Shown: positions 1-7,762 of the stretch, one piece after another
How positions within the stretch are numbered: position 1 is the stretch's first letter
How the letters are laid out: the number at the start of each line of letters is the position of its first letter
Assembly: GCA_902785075.1 (NCBI GenBank)
Contig: CACZXN010000033.1
Location: forward strand, 1-39,947
Length of the DNA stretch: 39,947 nucleotides
Direction: 5' to 3'
Source: an uncultured Bacteroidales bacterium
GTDB lineage: Bacteria > Bacteroidota > Bacteroidia > Bacteroidales > Bacteroidaceae
Translations under genes and position numbers: made by a program
The notes under the pieces: model-generated
What the model was told of the DNA's origin: nothing
The model's database searches: none
What the model saw: the letters and a program-made list of their open reading frames with translations, nothing else

Positions 1-1004
1 CGTATGGCCGTGTCCTTCGAGCACTTTGCCAATGTTGCCCATGTCTTTGACGTTATCTTTGCTTCATAGCCGTCAAGAAAGAGATTGAGCATCTGAGTCT
101 GACGTTCGGTCATTGGTACTGCCGATGCCTTCTGCCAGAAGAAACTCTTATTCAGGATTGTGGTGACGATGGTGTCTGCCTCGTCAAGTGCATCAACCAA
201 TTTCTGCATGTACCACACCAACCACTCTGTTATATCACCATCGCCATGCTGCATCCGCTCCAAGATGTCGTAATAGTGGTTCTTATCCTTGTTAATCTGT
301 GATGAGACATTATAGAAACGGAATTCACTCTTTTCGCCACGTGCCAGAAGCATGTCTGAAAGAATACGAGCTAAGCGTCCATTGCCATCCTCGAAAGGAT
401 GAATGCTCACAAACCAGAAATGAGCAACGGCAGAACGAATGACGCTGCTTACTGGCTCATCCTTGTCGAACCATGTGAGGAACTTTTGCATTTCTTCTTC
501 GACACGGTCAGGCGATGGAGCGATATAGTGGATCTTCTCACGTCCGAACATTCCACTAACAATATGCTCCTCGTTTGTACGGTACTGTACTATTTCTATC
601 TGGTTTCCTTCGCTATAACCCGAAGGAAAGAAAGCGGATTGCCAGGCGCACAACTTTTCTTTGCTAAGAGGCTGGTTATAATTTTGTACAGCTTCCAGCA
701 TAACACCTACAACAGAATCAATATAGTGTGAAGGAGCAGTATATTTCACGTTATCAATGCCCAGCCTTCTGGCAATGGAAGAACGTACCTGATCCATGTT
801 CAGCCGTATGCCTTCAATCTCCGAAGAATACACCACGTCATAAGTCAGGTTCTCTGCCATCGCACGTAACTTGCTGTCAAAACCCAACGAACTCAACCTG
901 CCGTATAGCAAGCCCTGCTTACGGAATACTTTTTCCTGAAGGAGTGAAATCTTAGAAGTGTCCCAACGGAAGTCCATCCAATTTTCTCTTTCGTGTATAT
1001 ACAT
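1..1004 (-). CDS. Fic family protein with N-terminal DUF4172-like domain (3' end outside window)
   Basis: Read on the minus strand from the ATG at 1004; the frame stays open to the window edge (334 codons plus two bases), so the C-terminus is missing. The Fic core motif HPFEDGNGR is at residues 202-210. Fic enzymes usually transfer AMP from ATP to a hydroxyl on a target protein, with the motif His as general base. The first ~80 residues resemble the DUF4172 domain often found before Fic in Bacteroidetes. Residues 60-65 (SSEIEG) fit the inhibitory-helix motif [S/T]xxxE[G/N], suggesting a self-inhibited class II Fic. The last visible residues (around ITSKTWATLAKCSKDTA) look like the start of a helix-turn-helix, so the protein may also bind DNA. 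It has its own promoter and two matching palindromes upstream. The target is unknown. Family assignment is firm; DNA binding is inferred. Confidence 0.9.
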   Translation of the reverse strand, partial: MYIHERENWMDFRWDTSKISLLQEKVFRKQGLLYGRLSSLGFDSKLRAMAENLTYDVVYSSEIEGIRLNMDQVRSSIARRLGIDNVKYTAPSHYIDSVVGVMLEAVQNYNQPLSKEKLCAWQSAFFPSGYSEGNQIEIVQYRTNEEHIVSGMFGREKIHYIAPSPDRVEEEMQKFLTWFDKDEPVSSVIRSAVAHFWFVSIHPFEDGNGRLARILSDMLLARGEKSEFRFYNVSSQINKDKNHYYDILERMQHGDGDITEWLVWYMQKLVDALDEADTIVTTILNKSFFWQKASAVPMTERQTQMLNLFLDGYEAKITSKTWATLAKCSKDTAI

Positions 1005-1045
1005 AATGCATTCGTACTTTATGCGACAAAATTTCATATATAACG

Positions 1046-1060
1046 TCGCAAATTCTGCGG
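1046..1060. promoter_or_regulatory. Palindromic operator candidate, copy 1 (fic promoter, near +1)
   Basis: The 15-base site has arms TCGCA and TGCGG around the centre AATTC. It lies just downstream of the -7 element of the fic promoter, where a bound protein would block transcription. Its left arm extends to GTCGCA, which also pairs with TGCGAC at 1022-1027. The regulator is not known. Confidence 0.5.
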
Positions 1061-1092
1061 CAAAAATACCAAAATAATGCTGAACTACCAAA
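1061..1092 (-). promoter_or_regulatory. Bacteroidetes-type promoter of the fic gene
   Basis: On the minus strand TTTG (1089-1092) and TATTTTTG (1061-1068) are separated by 20 bases, matching the -33/-7 arrangement of the Bacteroidetes primary sigma factor. The start codon at 1004 lies about 57 bases downstream. Confidence 0.6.
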
Positions 1093-1107
1093 TAAAAACG
1101 CAAAATA

Positions 1108-1122
1108 TCGCATATTCTGCGA
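1108..1122. promoter_or_regulatory. Palindromic operator candidate, copy 2 (upstream of fic -33)
   Basis: TCGCA-TATTC-TGCGA has perfect 5-base arms and differs from copy 1 by one centre base and one arm base. Its centre is 62 bases from that of copy 1, about six helical turns, so the two sites lie on the same face of the DNA on either side of the promoter. This would suit a looping or cooperative repressor. Confidence 0.5.
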
Positions 1123-1163
1123 CGTTTTTATCTCCAAAACGTCGAAAGCATACTTGAAGATAC

Positions 1164-1199
1164 GAAAAAAGGGACTTGCCCAAGCGGACAAATCCCTTT
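1164..1199 (-). terminator. Intrinsic terminator of ppdK
   Basis: On the minus strand an AAGGGA-type stem (AAGGGATTTG pairing with CAAGTCCCTT, one mismatch) closes an eight-base loop and is followed by a T run. It begins about 20 bases after the ppdK stop, so it ends the ppdK transcript before the fic promoter. Confidence 0.75.
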
Positions 1200-1219
1200 A
1201 CATTATATCAGAGTGATAT

Positions 1220-3940
1220 TTACTCCTCAACAGCAGCCTGCGCGGCGGCGAGACGTGCGATTGGCACACGGAATGGAGAACATGATGCGTAGTTCATGCC
1301 TATCTTAGCGCAGAACTTAACAGATGATGGTTCACCTCCGTGCTCACCGCAGATACCTGTACGCAAACCTGGACGAACGGCACGACCCTTCTCAACTGCC
1401 ATCTTAATCAGCTGACCAACACCGTTCTGGTCGAGAACCTGGAATGGGTCAACCTTCAAAATCTTCTTCTCAAGATATGCTGGCAAGAAGCTTGCGATGT
1501 CATCACGAGAGTAACCGAATGTCATCTGAGTAAGGTCGTTTGTTCCGAACGAGAAGTACTCTGCTTCTGTTGCGATGCGACCTGCTGTGAGGGCAGCACG
1601 TGGAATCTCAATCATAGTACCGATTTCGAACTTGATTTCTACTCCTTCTTCAGCAAATACTTCCTTGGCAACTTTCTCAATGATTTCCTTCTGCTGCTTG
1701 AACTCGTAGAGGATACCGATGAGTGGAACCATGATTTCTGGACGTGGGTCGAAACCTTCCTTCTTCAACTGACATGCTGCACCGAGGATGGCGCGAGTCT
1801 GCATAGCTGTGATTTCAGGGAAAGTGATACCAAGACGACAACCACGGTGACCAAGCATTGGGTTGTTCTCTGCGAGTGATGCTACACGCTTCTGGATTTC
1901 CTTTACATCAACACCCATTTCCTTTGCCATTGTTTCCTGACCAGCAAGATCGTGAGGTACGAACTCATGAAGAGGTGGGTCAAGCAGACGGATGTTCACT
2001 GGAAGTCCGTTCATGGCTTTGAGGATGCCGTAGAAGTCTGCCTTCTGGTATGGGAGTAACTTAGCGAGGGCTTTCTCACGACCTTCAACATTGTCAGCGA
2101 GAATCATCTCACGCATAGCTATAATCTTCTGATCCTCAAAGAACATGTGCTCTGTACGAGTCAGACCAATACCCTTAGCACCGAATGCGCGTGCTACCTC
2201 AGCATCGTGTGGAGTATCTGCATTGGTACGGATTTCCATCTTAGTGTACTTGTCACAGAGATCCATCAACTCCTTAAAGTCTCCAGAGAGTTCAGCTGCC
2301 TTCGTAGGAACTTCGCCAGCATAAACCTGACCTGTTGTACCATTGAGAGAGATGTAGTCACCTTCTTTATATACTACGCCGTCGATTTCAACCGTCTTTG
2401 CCTTATAATCAACATTAATTGCACCAGCACCTGATACGCAGCACTTACCCATACCACGTGCTACAACAGCAGCGTGAGAAGTCATACCACCACGGGCGGT
2501 AAGGATACCCTCTGCTGATGCCATACCTGCGAGGTCTTCTGGAGAAGTCTCGATACGTACCATGATGACCTTGTGACCATCTTCGTGCCAAGCCTGAGCA
2601 TCGTCAGCATGGAACACAATCTGACCACACGCAGCACCTGGAGAAGCAGGAAGACCCTGAGTGATAACCTTTGCCTTCTGGAGTGCAATCTTGTCAAATA
2701 CTGGGTGGAGCAATTCGTCGAGTTTCTGTGGCTCACAACGAAGCAAAGCAGTCTTCTCGTCAATCAGTCCTTCGTGGAGCAGGTCCATAGCAATCTTTAC
2801 CATTGCTGTACCTGTACGCTTACCATTACGGGTCTGAAGGAACCAAAGCTTACCTTCTTGAACGGTGAACTCCATATCCTGCATGTCGTGGTAGTGGTTC
2901 TCAAGCTTGGTCTGCAGCTCATCAAGTTCCTTATAGAGTGCAGGCATAGCCTCTTCCATTGAAGGATACTTAGCAAGGCGCTCTTCTTCAGAGATACCTG
3001 CGCGCTCAGCCCAACGCTGTGAACCGATCTTTGTAATCTGCTGAGGAGTACGGATACCAGCAACAACGTCCTCTCCCTGAGCATTGATAAGATACTCACC
3101 ATTGAAGAGGTTTTCACCATTACCTGCATCACGAGAGAAACATACACCTGTAGCAGATGTGTCGCCCATGTTACCGAATACCATAGCCATAACTGATACG
3201 GCAGTACCCCACTCGTCTGGAATACCTTCCATCTTACGATAGAGGATAGCACGTTCGTTCATCCAACTGCGGAATACAGCACAGATAGCACCCCAAAGCT
3301 GTTCCATAGGATCGTTAGGGAAGTCGCTACCAGTCTGCTGCTTGATAGCAGCCTTGAACAATTCAACAAGTTTCTTCAGAGACTCTACTGAGAGATCCTT
3401 ATCGAGTTCAACACCCTGTTCTTCTTTCACTTTCTCGATGATTGCCTCAAATGGGTCGATATCTTCTTTGTTAACAGGCTTCATACCAAGCACAACGTCA
3501 CCATACATTTGTACGAAACGGCGGTATGAGTCGTAAACGAAATGAGGATTCTTGGTCTTTGCAACCATGCCTTCTGCAACTGTGTCGTTCAAACCGAGGT
3601 TGAGGATGGTGTCCATCATACCAGGCATAGAAGCACGAGCACCTGAACGTACAGAAACGAGCAGAGGATTGGTAGCATCGCCAAACTTGCAATTCATCAG
3701 TTTTTCAATATGCTTAACAGCTGCTAATACATCATCCTGAAGCAAAGCAACGATTTTCTCCTGCCCTACTTCGTAATACTCATTACATGTATCAGTTGTA
3801 ATGGTGAAGCCTGGAGGAACAGGAACTCCGATGAGGTTCATTTCCGCAAGGTTGGCACCTTTACCGCCAAGCAATTCTCTCATGTTGGCATTACCTTCGG
3901 CTTGTCCGTTACCGAAAGTATAGACTCTTTTTTGACTCAT
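1220..3940 (-). CDS. ppdK: Pyruvate, phosphate dikinase
   Basis: A 906-residue cytoplasmic enzyme that interconverts pyruvate, ATP and phosphate with phosphoenolpyruvate, AMP and pyrophosphate. In Bacteroidales it links glycolysis and gluconeogenesis at PEP. The N-terminal nucleotide-binding domain starts with GGKGANLAEM. The swivelling phosphohistidine domain has GGMTSHAAVVARG with the catalytic His at about 489. The C-terminal PEP/pyruvate barrel ends with GICGEHGGEP, with the proton-donor Cys at about 864. All three parts are intact and the length is close to the family norm (about 875-910). The ATG at 3940 begins MSQKRVYTFG, typical for the family. It is a single-gene unit: its promoter faces the histidine kinase promoter back to back, and a terminator follows the stop. 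No sign of transfer or damage. Confidence 0.97.
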   Translation of the reverse strand: MSQKRVYTFGNGQAEGNANMRELLGGKGANLAEMNLIGVPVPPGFTITTDTCNEYYEVGQEKIVALLQDDVLAAVKHIEKLMNCKFGDATNPLLVSVRSGARASMPGMMDTILNLGLNDTVAEGMVAKTKNPHFVYDSYRRFVQMYGDVVLGMKPVNKEDIDPFEAIIEKVKEEQGVELDKDLSVESLKKLVELFKAAIKQQTGSDFPNDPMEQLWGAICAVFRSWMNERAILYRKMEGIPDEWGTAVSVMAMVFGNMGDTSATGVCFSRDAGNGENLFNGEYLINAQGEDVVAGIRTPQQITKIGSQRWAERAGISEEERLAKYPSMEEAMPALYKELDELQTKLENHYHDMQDMEFTVQEGKLWFLQTRNGKRTGTAMVKIAMDLLHEGLIDEKTALLRCEPQKLDELLHPVFDKIALQKAKVITQGLPASPGAACGQIVFHADDAQAWHEDGHKVIMVRIETSPEDLAGMASAEGILTARGGMTSHAAVVARGMGKCCVSGAGAINVDYKAKTVEIDGVVYKEGDYISLNGTTGQVYAGEVPTKAAELSGDFKELMDLCDKYTKMEIRTNADTPHDAEVARAFGAKGIGLTRTEHMFFEDQKIIAMREMILADNVEGREKALAKLLPYQKADFYGILKAMNGLPVNIRLLDPPLHEFVPHDLAGQETMAKEMGVDVKEIQKRVASLAENNPMLGHRGCRLGITFPEITAMQTRAILGAACQLKKEGFDPRPEIMVPLIGILYEFKQQKEIIEKVAKEVFAEEGVEIKFEIGTMIEIPRAALTAGRIATEAEYFSFGTNDLTQMTFGYSRDDIASFLPAYLEKKILKVDPFQVLDQNGVGQLIKMAVEKGRAVRPGLRTGICGEHGGEPSSVKFCAKIGMNYASCSPFRVPIARLAAAQAAVEE

Positions 3941-3993
3941 AATTAATTATTAATATTGTTTAAACGTTAATTAGTTACTTAATGTAAAGCGTG

Positions 3994-4025
3994 CAAAGTT
4001 AGTAAATTCTCACCAACTAAACAAA
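3994..4025 (-). promoter_or_regulatory. Promoter of ppdK
   Basis: On the minus strand TTTG (4022-4025), a 20-base spacer and TAACTTTG (3994-4001) match the Bacteroidetes consensus exactly. The leader to the ATG at 3940 is roughly 45-50 bases. Confidence 0.75.
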
Positions 4026-4040
4026 TTTTAACCTATTTTT

Positions 4041-4072
4041 TTTGCATAAAACCTGTAAAATCACTAACTTTG
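4041..4072 (+). promoter_or_regulatory. Promoter of the histidine kinase/CapA-NlpC operon
   Basis: TTTG (4041-4044), 20 bases, then TAACTTTG (4065-4072). It uses the same -7 octamer as the divergent ppdK promoter, whose -33 element is only 15 bases away. Confidence 0.75.
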
Positions 4073-4109
4073 CAGCTCGAAACACATAAACTAATATAGA
4101 ATTGCGAAG

Positions 4110-6101
4110 ATGTTTACTCATTATAAATATTATAAATATAGTATAATAATCTTTTTGTTGGTTATTTTTGGTTACACACATCTTTATGGTCAGACCAAAA
4201 ACAACATCATGTCGATTGATGACCGAATCTTTCCCGTTTACCAAAAAGCAACTACTTTGATAAACGATACGATTGTCTTCCAATATGCAGATTCAATCGT
4301 AAGATTAGCAAAGCAATATAATGATCCTAAAGCAGAATCGCTTGCCCATACCTTAGCACTCAAATATTTCTTCAAAAAGAACAACGAGGAAGGAATGGCT
4401 AAAGCAGTAGAAGAATGTAAACGTGTGGCTCGTAAGAACGATTACCTTCAGTATTTCTATTATGCATATGTTGAACAAATTACGATGCTCATCAACATGA
4501 GAGAGTATGCAAAAGTGAAGATGGTGTTGAAGGATCTGCAAGAATGGGCACAGAAGGACGATTACCCATACGGATGGGCCTGCTGTTATACCCAACTCGG
4601 CCATTTGGCGCGTAACACCTATAATTATAAATTAGCTGTTGACTACTACCTCAAGGCAACTAAATATTACGAACTTGCGAATCAACCAACTGTATCTATA
4701 TATATATACATATCAAACTGCTACAATAACATGAACGAAATCGAATACGCTGAGTTCTACCTTGAAAAAGCATATAATGCTGCATACGATGATATGACCC
4801 GTATGAATGTCTTGGTTGAAATGGCCAATTTTGCCAATAGACACAGACAGTTCGAGAAAATGGAGAATCTGTATATTCGTGTAGATTCCTTATCGAAAAC
4901 ATGTGGTGTACCTACTAACAATGCATATCTCTATCTCAAGTTGCATCATTATCTGCTAAAGAAAGAGTACAACAAGTATCTAATGGCATTGGATAGTATC
5001 AATAATGATAACGACAGAATCATTTATCGTCAGGTTTACGAATTAACATTAGGGAATTATAAGGAGGCATACATCCTAGCCGATTCCTTATTGAAAATGA
5101 CGAGGAGATCTATCGGAACAGAAACCCAACTGGTACTGTCGGATCTCTCAAACAGGATGGAGACTGCTCTTCTTGAAACAGAGAACACGAAGCTGGAACT
5201 TGAAAATATTGAGCACGATGCTAAGACCAACCGCATGATGCTTGTGTTCCTGGCAATTATCACATTGATCATCATCATCATCTTTATTGCCTATTCCCGA
5301 ATGAGAGGAAGGGTTATTGTCCGTCTGAAACGTGCATGGAAACATGCGATACAGCAAGAGCAGAAAGCAATCGTGGCCAACAATTTGAAAGATGACTTCA
5401 TTCAGAACATGAGCCATGAAATACGTACTCCACTTAATGCTATTGTAGGATTCTCTCAAATGCTGAGTGACCCGCAAATGGACGGATTTATTTCACGTGA
5501 GGAAAAACAAGAATACGGAGCGCTCATCAAGGCAAACGCAAACATGATGACATCATTGATTGAAGATATTCTTTCACTTACAGAAATCGAGAATGGACAC
5601 TACAAGTTGCATACGAACGAATATAACCTTAATACAATATGTAGCTTCTCGGTCGACACCGCTAGAATTCGTTGCCCGCAGGATGTCAAGATGTACTTTA
5701 CAAGTGATGTGGATGACAACTATAAAGTGTTTACTGACACCCATCGTGTCCAGCAGGTGCTCATGAATTTGCTGACCAATTCGTGCAAACACACCAGTGT
5801 GGGAGAAATCCATTTGCATTGCTCGGTGAACGAGCCTAAAGAATTGATCACATTTACGGTAACAGATACAGGAAAAGGGGTCCCACCAGAGATGGCGGAA
5901 GAGATTTTCGAGCGGTTTAAGAAACTCGACAAGTTTGTACAGGGCACAGGACTTGGGCTTTCTATATGCCGCATCATAGCAGAATTGCTTGATGGCAAAA
6001 TCTATTTGGATACGACCTATACGGCAGGAGGGGCGCGTTTCGTGTTTGAGATGAAACTCTACAAGACTCTCCCACACTCAAAAACCTTACCCGAAAAATA
6101 A
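4110..6101 (+). CDS. TPR-containing membrane sensor histidine kinase
   Basis: A 663-residue kinase. Residues ~8-28 are a hydrophobic signal or anchor ending near YGQ. Residues ~50-340 are helical and look like degenerate TPR repeats, probably periplasmic. A coiled coil precedes one clear membrane segment at ~375-397 (a run of L/I/V/A). The cytoplasmic part has a HisKA dimerisation helix with SHEIRTPLNA (phospho-acceptor His436) and a HATPase domain with N box NLLTNSCKHT, G1 DTGKGVP and G2 GTGLGLS. There is no receiver or DNA-binding domain, so this is a plain sensor kinase and not a hybrid. No response regulator lies nearby, so its partner is encoded elsewhere. The next gene begins 17 bases after the stop and codes for a cell-wall-type hydrolase, which hints at envelope sensing. 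The ligand is unknown. Confidence 0.9.
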   Translation: MFTHYKYYKYSIIIFLLVIFGYTHLYGQTKNNIMSIDDRIFPVYQKATTLINDTIVFQYADSIVRLAKQYNDPKAESLAHTLALKYFFKKNNEEGMAKAVEECKRVARKNDYLQYFYYAYVEQITMLINMREYAKVKMVLKDLQEWAQKDDYPYGWACCYTQLGHLARNTYNYKLAVDYYLKATKYYELANQPTVSIYIYISNCYNNMNEIEYAEFYLEKAYNAAYDDMTRMNVLVEMANFANRHRQFEKMENLYIRVDSLSKTCGVPTNNAYLYLKLHHYLLKKEYNKYLMALDSINNDNDRIIYRQVYELTLGNYKEAYILADSLLKMTRRSIGTETQLVLSDLSNRMETALLETENTKLELENIEHDAKTNRMMLVFLAIITLIIIIIFIAYSRMRGRVIVRLKRAWKHAIQQEQKAIVANNLKDDFIQNMSHEIRTPLNAIVGFSQMLSDPQMDGFISREEKQEYGALIKANANMMTSLIEDILSLTEIENGHYKLHTNEYNLNTICSFSVDTARIRCPQDVKMYFTSDVDDNYKVFTDTHRVQQVLMNLLTNSCKHTSVGEIHLHCSVNEPKELITFTVTDTGKGVPPEMAEEIFERFKKLDKFVQGTGLGLSICRIIAELLDGKIYLDTTYTAGGARFVFEMKLYKTLPHSKTLPEK

Positions 6102-6118
6102 TATTTTTACGTAGAAAC

Positions 6119-7573
6119 ATGAGAATACAAACGATTATATTCCTTATATTTATAGCTCTGGGTATTCGCGCTCAGAATGAAGTGAAGCTGATTTTCACCG
6201 GTGAGGTGAATGTCGGCAACAACTATGCGATGCGTTATCAGCAACAAATCGATGCAGAAAAGCTCTTTGCCAACGTAACAGACAAATTAAAGTCGGGTCA
6301 TGCCACATTCGGAACCCTCGGTACAGTATTGATTGACATAGATGGCACACCAAACAAAGCAAACATGATTGGCACTCGTAAGCTAATCCGTATGTCGTCC
6401 GACTATGCCTCTTCGCTCGCCCAATCAGGATATACAGCACTCAGTCTTGCTAACTCCCATGTTTCTGACTTTGGTGTAGAGGGTGTACAGACCACAATGA
6501 ATGCCATGCAAGCCAATAACATTGAGATTGCGGGCTTAAAGTCTTTACAAGAGTATAAAGTTTTTGATCGCGATGGAATCAAATATGGATTCATTGCTTT
6601 CGGGTCTTCTGTCCATACCCTTTCGATGAACGATTCAACGACTATTCGCCAGTTGATTACAGGCTTGGACGACCAATGCGATATCGTGGTGGTTGCCTTT
6701 AGTTTCAATGAAACAGAAAGCAGCCTGCGCAGCGGACTTAACCCATCTACCAACCGCAACCTATTTATGAATAGTGCAATTGCATTTGCACATACATGTA
6801 TTGACGCAGGAGCAGATGTGGTTTATGGAAATGGTCATAATCTACCTCAGCCATTGGAATTATACAAAGATAAATTGATTATCTACGGATTGGGCAATTT
6901 CTGTACACCATACGGAGCGAGCTACTTAGGCGAACTGGGAGCAGCTCCAATGATTGAAGCGAATGTGTTTACGGACGGAACTTTCAAGGACGGACACATC
7001 ATTTCATATCGCCAGCAGAACGTTCAGGGTCCTATCTTGGATACTTCGAACGAAGCATTGAAAATCATCAAAGGACAAACCGCACGTTTCTTCCCTCATA
7101 CTCCTCTTCAGATTGATGACAATGGTGAAATCATCTCAACGTCCGAATCGGCTTATGTCACAGCATTGAAGATTTTGGCAGAGGCTCAGGTTCACAAAGG
7201 TAAACGCTATCGTTACGGCACCATGGGACCAACTACCTTTGATTGCTCCGGATTTACAGGATTTGTTTTTGCGAAATTCGGATACAAACTCAACCGTTCT
7301 GCTGCTGGTCAATATCAGCAAGGAACTCCTGTCGAACGGAAAAACCTGCGTCCGGGCGATTTGGTATTCTTCACCCGCTCATCTGTTCATGGTGCGGGAC
7401 ATGTGGGAATCGTGTATAGTGTCGACAAAAAGAACAACAGTTTCAAGTTCATCCATGCCGCCGTTTCCAAAGGGATTACCATTGACGACTATGCAACTTC
7501 CGCTTATTATATCAAGCGCTATATAGGAGCCAAGCGAGTCATCGATGTTCTTCCTCACGAGACGAATAAGTGA
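6119..7573 (+). CDS. Secreted CapA-like domain fused to NlpC/P60 peptidase
   Basis: A 484-residue exported protein with signal peptide MRIQTIIFLIFIALGIRAQ. Residues ~22-290 resemble the CapA/PgsA metallophosphoesterase-like domain, with SLANSHVSDFG, YGNGHNLPQ and YGLGNF matching its landmarks. The usual first Asp (GDxM) is Glu here (TGEVNVG) and the usual NLE is TLG, so metal catalysis is doubtful. Residues ~350-475 are an NlpC/P60 cysteine peptidase with FDCSGF (Cys376), GHVGIV (His428) and a third polar residue in FIHAA (His446). This domain usually cuts peptidoglycan stem peptides. The CapA half may position the peptidase or bind wall polymer. It is co-transcribed with the histidine kinase upstream. 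The NlpC/P60 call is firm; the activity of the CapA part is uncertain. Confidence 0.87.
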   Translation: MRIQTIIFLIFIALGIRAQNEVKLIFTGEVNVGNNYAMRYQQQIDAEKLFANVTDKLKSGHATFGTLGTVLIDIDGTPNKANMIGTRKLIRMSSDYASSLAQSGYTALSLANSHVSDFGVEGVQTTMNAMQANNIEIAGLKSLQEYKVFDRDGIKYGFIAFGSSVHTLSMNDSTTIRQLITGLDDQCDIVVVAFSFNETESSLRSGLNPSTNRNLFMNSAIAFAHTCIDAGADVVYGNGHNLPQPLELYKDKLIIYGLGNFCTPYGASYLGELGAAPMIEANVFTDGTFKDGHIISYRQQNVQGPILDTSNEALKIIKGQTARFFPHTPLQIDDNGEIISTSESAYVTALKILAEAQVHKGKRYRYGTMGPTTFDCSGFTGFVFAKFGYKLNRSAAGQYQQGTPVERKNLRPGDLVFFTRSSVHGAGHVGIVYSVDKKNNSFKFIHAAVSKGITIDDYATSAYYIKRYIGAKRVIDVLPHETNK

Positions 7574-7644
7574 ACTCTAAAGATAAAAAACGCTCCCTTA
7601 TTCTTCGATAAAGTACCTTTATTTGTAAAAAAAGGAAATTTCCC

Positions 7645-7676
7645 TTTTCCTTTTTCCATTTTTCTTTGTACCTTTG
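7645..7676 (+). promoter_or_regulatory. Promoter of the CotH-type protein
   Basis: TACCTTTG at 7669-7676 is a good -7 element. At the expected distance upstream there is only TTTT (7645-7648) in place of TTTG. The start codon follows 86 bases later, leaving a fairly long leader. Confidence 0.5.
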
Positions 7677-7762
7677 CAACAAGAATGGACTTTTTTGGTT
7701 AAAGCTGACTAAACCAATTACATCAATTGTAAATCATATAAAGAAAATATCTATCAAATCAA

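Noticed and set aside
399-955. Two plus-strand open frames (399-731 and 728-955)
   Set aside because: They lie opposite the Fic gene, whose minus-strand translation has the full Fic motif.
952-1191. 79-aa open frame on the minus strand upstream of the Fic gene
   Set aside because: It covers the fic promoter, both palindromes and the first codons of fic in another frame; its composition is not protein-like and there is a better gene start at 1004.
1340-3740. Several plus-strand and minus-strand frames of 60-180 aa inside ppdK
   Set aside because: Shadows of the intact 906-codon ppdK frame, Cys- or Ser-rich and with no family features.
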